64,000 nucleotides of DNA from Sebastes aleutianus (lineage: Eukaryota; Chordata; Actinopteri; Perciformes; Sebastidae), in NCBI GenBank assembly GCA_916700875.1, contig CAKAKS010000302.1:42501-106500 (forward strand), in the 5' to 3' direction. The notes beneath the pieces are model-generated. The model was not told the origin of the DNA, did not search any database, and saw nothing but the letters and a program-made list of their open reading frames with translations. Every line of letters starts with the position of its first letter. Within the stretch, counting starts at the first letter, position 1. Below are positions 59,433 through 64,000 of the stretch, piece by piece. Position numbers and translations under genes: made by a program.

Positions 59433-59499
59433 GAGAAAGAGGGGGTTGGCTTTAGTGTGATGTGAATGGAATAGAATCAGCGCGAGAGAGGGAGAAAGA

Positions 59500-59779
59500 G
59501 GGAGGGAGGGCAGCACAAATCAACCTGCCTCTTTGACTTTAACAACAGAATATAGAGGAGCCGGTAGACACAGAGATCGGGAAGTGCGTGTGTGTGTGTG
59601 TTTTTATTTTTGGAGAGAGGAAGAGAACGGCAGACAGGAGGAACTGAAGGAGGAGCAGAGAGAGCCTCACCGTGGAGATAGATAGCAGAAAAATGCTGTC
59701 ATGGGGAGAGAAGGGGAGGGAGTCGGCAGAGAGGAACAGGATGAAACAAGGCAGGGTCGAGCTGAGCTGAAATGTGGAG
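59500..59779 (+). other. Purine-rich segment ending in a splice donor; possible 5' UTR exon
   Basis: The segment ends aaatgtggag/gtaagcc, a strong donor. An upstream ATG (59693) gives only a short frame. It could be a first non-coding exon of a gene that extends beyond the window. Confidence 0.25.
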
Positions 59780-60356
59780 GTAAGCCTTTTTCTTTTCTTT
59801 ATTGAGATCACGGAGAATTTACATTCCAGCCTCCCCGCGTCCTCTTTCTGATGATAATGAATTCAGATGGACGGAATCCGCACACCGTGTATGCCACATA
59901 CCTCTGTACAGGCATGCTCTTATACTCCCAGAGACAATGTATGAGAGCAGTAGAGGATATGAAATAATGGCTTTATCATATCACCACCCAGCTCGCCGTC
60001 CCTCTGCCTCTCCACCCGTTGTGTTGCTGTCAGCTCTTTAAAAATGCATTTTACCCAGCGAGCCCCGTACATGCCATTTACACGCGACACCGTAGGTTTG
60101 AATCCAGCTCGCAACCTTTGTCGCATTTCATCCCCGGCCTCCCCCCTCCTCTCCCCTCCCCTCCTCGTCTCCCTCCTCTAACCCCCCCCCCATCATCTTT
60201 CCTGTCTCCCTCCATTGTGCGTCCTCCCAACGAAGCAGAATTGTCTTAAAAACGGTGTTGTGACATTGTCAAGAAGCCACTGCGAAACCTTGCTGTTAGA
60301 GCGCTTGTGCCTGCAGGACTCAGAGAGATGAGGGCAAGGTGGAGGGAGGAGGAGGG

Positions 60357-60405
60357 GATGGATGGATGGATGGATGGATGGATGGATGGATGGATGGATG
60401 GATGG
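60357..60405. repeat. (GGAT)n microsatellite
   Basis: About 11-12 units of ggat. The IHPS-repeat frames on the minus strand are a product of this tract. Confidence 0.95.
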
Positions 60406-62508
60406 AGGGACACTGAGAGAATGAAAGAGAGACAGAAGATGCAGGAACAAAAAGAGGAGCAGGATTTTTTTTTTTGCATTTTCTCAAAGACAAAAAGTCT
60501 GTGGCGTGCATTGGGGGGATTTGTGTGCATGAAGAGCATTGTGACAACACTGCTGCATGTGATGTGCACAAAACAATGATGGAATGGAGGAGAACCACAA
60601 CCGGGGGATTGGGGTGTTGTTTTCAAGGTGGCAGAGAGAAAATGAGGGATGCGGGAGTCAGGCCCCCCCCCCCACCCTCCTCGGTCACCCTCCTCACCAA
60701 CCCCCCTGCACTCTCCAATTTCGGATGGGGCTGTGTGTTTATGAGACGTTAGGGTTTCAGGGGATGGATAAGGCTGCTGAGGGGAAAGAAAGGCAGGGAT
60801 GGAGAGCTGGGGGGTTGGAGAGTGGGGGGGGAGACAAGCAGCTTACATAAGCCAGTGCACTCAAAGGACGGGCCATTTAATTTACATTGAGCCGCATGGC
60901 TCCTCGTCCAGTGTGGTATGCACTGTGGTTGACATTAGCATTTTAAACAATAAAATGCTAGCTGGACCTGACGTGATGGAAGGAAGGACGGACGTGTGAT
61001 AGCTGACTTGATGGCATTGTGTTGACTGGCAGGAGGGTGGGATGTTTCTCATCAGGGTCAACTTTAAACGCGCCTTGTTTTACTGAACCCACACTTCTCC
61101 TTTATGGTAAAGATGAAGTGTGTCTGCGTGAAGTGCGCTGACACAACGGTGCTAACAGTATGCAGCCTATTCATCCAACTCAGCTGCTGTCGACTTCTTG
61201 TTCCGCTGCCATCCACCCCGCTGTGCGTCCTGTACAGTATATATATATCAAAATAGTCCGTCAAACAAAGTGCATCTATCAAATGCAAACACCTTAATCC
61301 AGAGTACTTGTGTGTTATTTGACAGAGCAGGTGCACAGAATCAAAAATTCAATTTAAAGGCCTACTGATAGCAGAATAACTGGAGCCATTGTCGTCCATG
61401 ATTTGCTATCTATCTCCATGAAAATTGATTTTTTCTTTTTTGCCAAACAAAACTGCTCTATTAATTGCCCTCCCTCCTGTTTTCTAAGTCGAACTGATGG
61501 AAATGCACTCTATTGGTAAAGTAGTTTAGCAATTATAGCGCCAGTTGGTTTTCATTATTTTCCATAATCCAATCACCTCGAACAATTACATGTATGACAA
61601 GGACATTTCTGCCTGCTATTAGTAATGAGCTAATATGTGAGTGGTGATTAGTGATGAGAGATTTGTGGATTAGGGCTGCACCTGACGGTTTCATCTCAGA
61701 ATTATTGATAATCTGTCATTAATCTCAATCATTTAATTGTTTGGCTGCTAAAATCTTTAATTTCACAGAGCGCAAGCCTGACATTTACATCGCTTGTTTT
61801 GTCCGATCAACAGTCTGAAACCCAAATGTTTAGTTTACTTCCATAAAAAACAAAGAAAATGATCAAATCATCATGTTTAAGAAGTTGGGATCAGTTTCGT
61901 TTCTGCTCTAGTTTGGACACTGTGACGTCCAGGATGTGAGCACAGTTTGATCTGGGCGCAGTTGACACTTAGTCCTCATGAAGTTTCTGCATGAATGTAT
62001 TGGCATTCAGTCTGTTGTTTTTCAGTCCAGCAGCTATTTGACACGTTTAAGATTTGAAAACCTCTGAACGAATCCAAAAAGACTCCTGTACTTTTCTACT
62101 TTTAGTCGAACCTCACAGATATAAACTGAAATGTCCATGAACAAAAAATAGCATACATGCATGAAGAGTTCAGCTTTTTTAGTGGGATAATTTACAACGA
62201 GGGGTGTCTTTTCCTTCTGTGGTACTATTCCAGGTTGAGTAGGAGGGGGAGCAGAGTCAGAGGAGACTCTTGAATCGATCGGCCTACTTTTATTTCCTGC
62301 ACCAAACAAGAGCCAAGAGAGCTCGAGTGTATAACAGTACATATGTGTGTGTGTGTGTGTGTCATGCTGTGGATTCAGATTTGGGTGCTTATTGTCTCGC
62401 GGGGCCATTAAAAATAATCCTAAATGCTCCCTCAGTCACTGCTTACACCAACCGTAGCCTCTGACTGACTAATGAATCATTATTGTTATAAAACTAAATC
62501 ACAGAGTG
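60406..62508. other. Non-coding stretch
   Basis: No supported gene. A divergent relative of the hAT-like MITE family lies around 61672-61915 (tagggctgcacctgacggtt, then cttgttttgtccgatcaaca). Confidence 0.45.
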
Positions 62509-63132
62509 TAGAGGTCGACCGATGTTGGATTTTTAAAGGCCGAAGTAATAACGATAGTTTGCAGCAGGAAGAAGCCGATATCTGATTAATCGGTCGTCTT
62601 TTATCGGTTACTTTTGCATACGCTGTTTTTAATAATTCAGTTTTTTTGTCACTCCAAATTTAGTCATTTGTAAGAGAATATCCTGAAGTGTGATTTGGTG
62701 GATTACATCCTTGGAATATGTTCTATTTATTTACAATGTGGCGTATGACTGGCCGGGATTACTTCTGTTGCACGACCCGTTACATTGTTAAATGCCATTC
62801 TTATAAACCGTTAATGTTCGTGCACGTCCCCGGGTGCACGGAGGATCTTAAAGTGTGTAATGGTTAGTTGTAACGTGGCTGGATTATTTGGAAGAGTGAA
62901 CGCCAAATTGCTAAATTAAAGTAACAGTGAATGATCTTTTCCTCCCGGTCTGCCTGTCTTGTATCGTGGAAAAAGAGCAGATAGTGTTGCGTTATATATT
63001 CGACTTGTTTCTTCTCCTCTACCTTGACTTTGTGTATGGAGCCTCCGTGCAAGATAGTGATGTATATCCCTACGTGACTATCAGAGCCCAGTTAGCATTA
63101 ATCGGCCAAACTGATTAATCGGTCTCCCTCTA
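62509..63132. mobile_element. hAT-like MITE with inverted ends
   Basis: Starts TAGAGGTCGACCGAT and ends ATCGGTCTCCCTCTA. The flanking octamers ACAGAGTG and ATAGAGAG agree at six of eight positions, which fits an aged 8-bp hAT target duplication. No transposase. Confidence 0.65.
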
Positions 63133-63140
63133 ATAGAGAG

Positions 63141-64000
63141 ATACAACTAGTTGTAGAAGAGAGCGACAGTATGTTGTTGTTGTTTGCCCTTTTAAATGCA
63201 GGTGGAGAAGTAACCTTTGTGTGCTTTACACTGAATAATGATGATGACAGTTTGTCAGCAGCATCACAGTCGTGCGGTAACATTGAGTCACTAGATCCAA
63301 GCTGATATTTCCTGATGCTGTTCGTCTGCCAGGATTTCAACTTTTAGCTGTTGTCCTGTTTCTGTGCAGACTTCTAAAATGACTCTCTGTCCACAAAGAC
63401 ACAATCAGCAGTCTTGACAATAAGAGGAAAATGCAGGTTACAAACAATTTCTAAAGGTGCTTGCAATTTGCGCCATACAAGAAGGTATGTATATTGGACA
63501 AAAAGTTGTCAAAAATCCAACATAGATACGAGCAAAGTGACTTTGATGTGAACATGCTGCAAGGTTACCAGGCAGATTTAGTTCTGGTCTGAGTCAGCAT
63601 CGTATCATCCCTCTCATTTGGAGCCATTTTGCACAGCTACACCCCGGCAGGCTCCCTGTGGGGGGCTCAGCGAGGGAGGCAGTTGGACAGGCGGAGCCTT
63701 CTCCTCATCAAATGGCAGGATGCTGGCAGTGTAAAGCCTCCGGGGTGGATCCTCTTAGCTTGTGCTCTCTGTTGTCACCTGTCCTCCCCCCCTCCCCGGC
63801 CACACCGGTCTGAGAGTTTCAGGCCTCGGCGGTTTTGTCCGAGGCTGTTGCTGTCTAGTAGTACTCTGCAGAGTAGGACTGCACGGTTCGGTGAGATTTT
63901 TTTTTAATCATTTGGGGAGTTAATTCTCTGTGGCTACAGCAGTCTTTTTGAAATGTCCATTTAAAGACTTAAGCTTTAAAAAAATATCCCCGGATGATTT
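63141..64000. other. Non-coding end of window
   Basis: The frame at 63629-63907 has no recognisable domain, and I see no exon-like borders that I would defend. The window ends in AT-rich sequence. Confidence 0.4.

Noticed and set aside
60193..60626. IHPSIHPS frame on the minus strand and DGWMDGWM on the plus strand
   Set aside because: Direct translation of the (GGAT)n microsatellite.

Overview
This is a 64 kb piece of a ray-finned (teleost) fish nuclear chromosome. The genes are split by GT-AG introns. Their exons translate to close relatives of human DPAGT1, HINFP, ABCG4 and KAT5. The introns and spacers are full of fish-type repeats: Tc1, Harbinger and hAT-like fragments, TTAA-bounded MITEs, LINE 3' ends with short tandem tails, tRNA-like SINEs, and CA, TA, ATTC and ATGG microsatellites. 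I see no prokaryotic, viral or plasmid genes.

Layout, left to right. 1-3722 (+): the last eight coding exons of dpagt1, the first enzyme of N-glycan assembly in the ER. 6092-12133 (+): complete nine-exon hinfp, the zinc-finger activator of histone H4 genes; intron 1 holds a 1.1 kb 26-bp minisatellite. 13578-14722 (+): a small secreted cysteine-rich protein with one sushi domain, which I cannot name. 16138-17082 (-): a 140-residue secreted protein consisting of little more than the C-terminal DUF4430 domain of transcobalamin/intrinsic factor. 17083-22300: a spacer built of locally duplicated blocks. 22328-34013 (+): complete abcg4, an ABC half-transporter of 643 residues. 34014-37380: its probable long 3' UTR. 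39840-41036: an AT/CT-rich array abutting the next promoter. 41196-53416 (+): complete kat5 (Tip60 acetyltransferase), with a 2.7 kb array in intron 2 and a 21-codon candidate cassette exon. 53417-64000: the kat5 3' end, repeats and some exon-like pieces that may be the 5' end of a gene continuing to the right.

The genes do not form an operon or a pathway. DPAGT1, HINFP and ABCG4 also lie near each other in human 11q23.3, while human KAT5 lies elsewhere on chromosome 11, so abcg4-kat5 adjacency is a fish arrangement. I found no convincing new multi-gene system. The most distinctive signals are (1) two minisatellites for which a second copy of the surrounding sequence still carries about one repeat unit, so their origin can be read in the window; (2) the unnamed CCP protein next to the DUF4430-only protein; (3) an Arg-to-Cys change directly after the ABCG4 signature motif; and (4) nested, datable transposon insertions. 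All coordinates were read by eye, so splice sites could be off by a few bases where stated.
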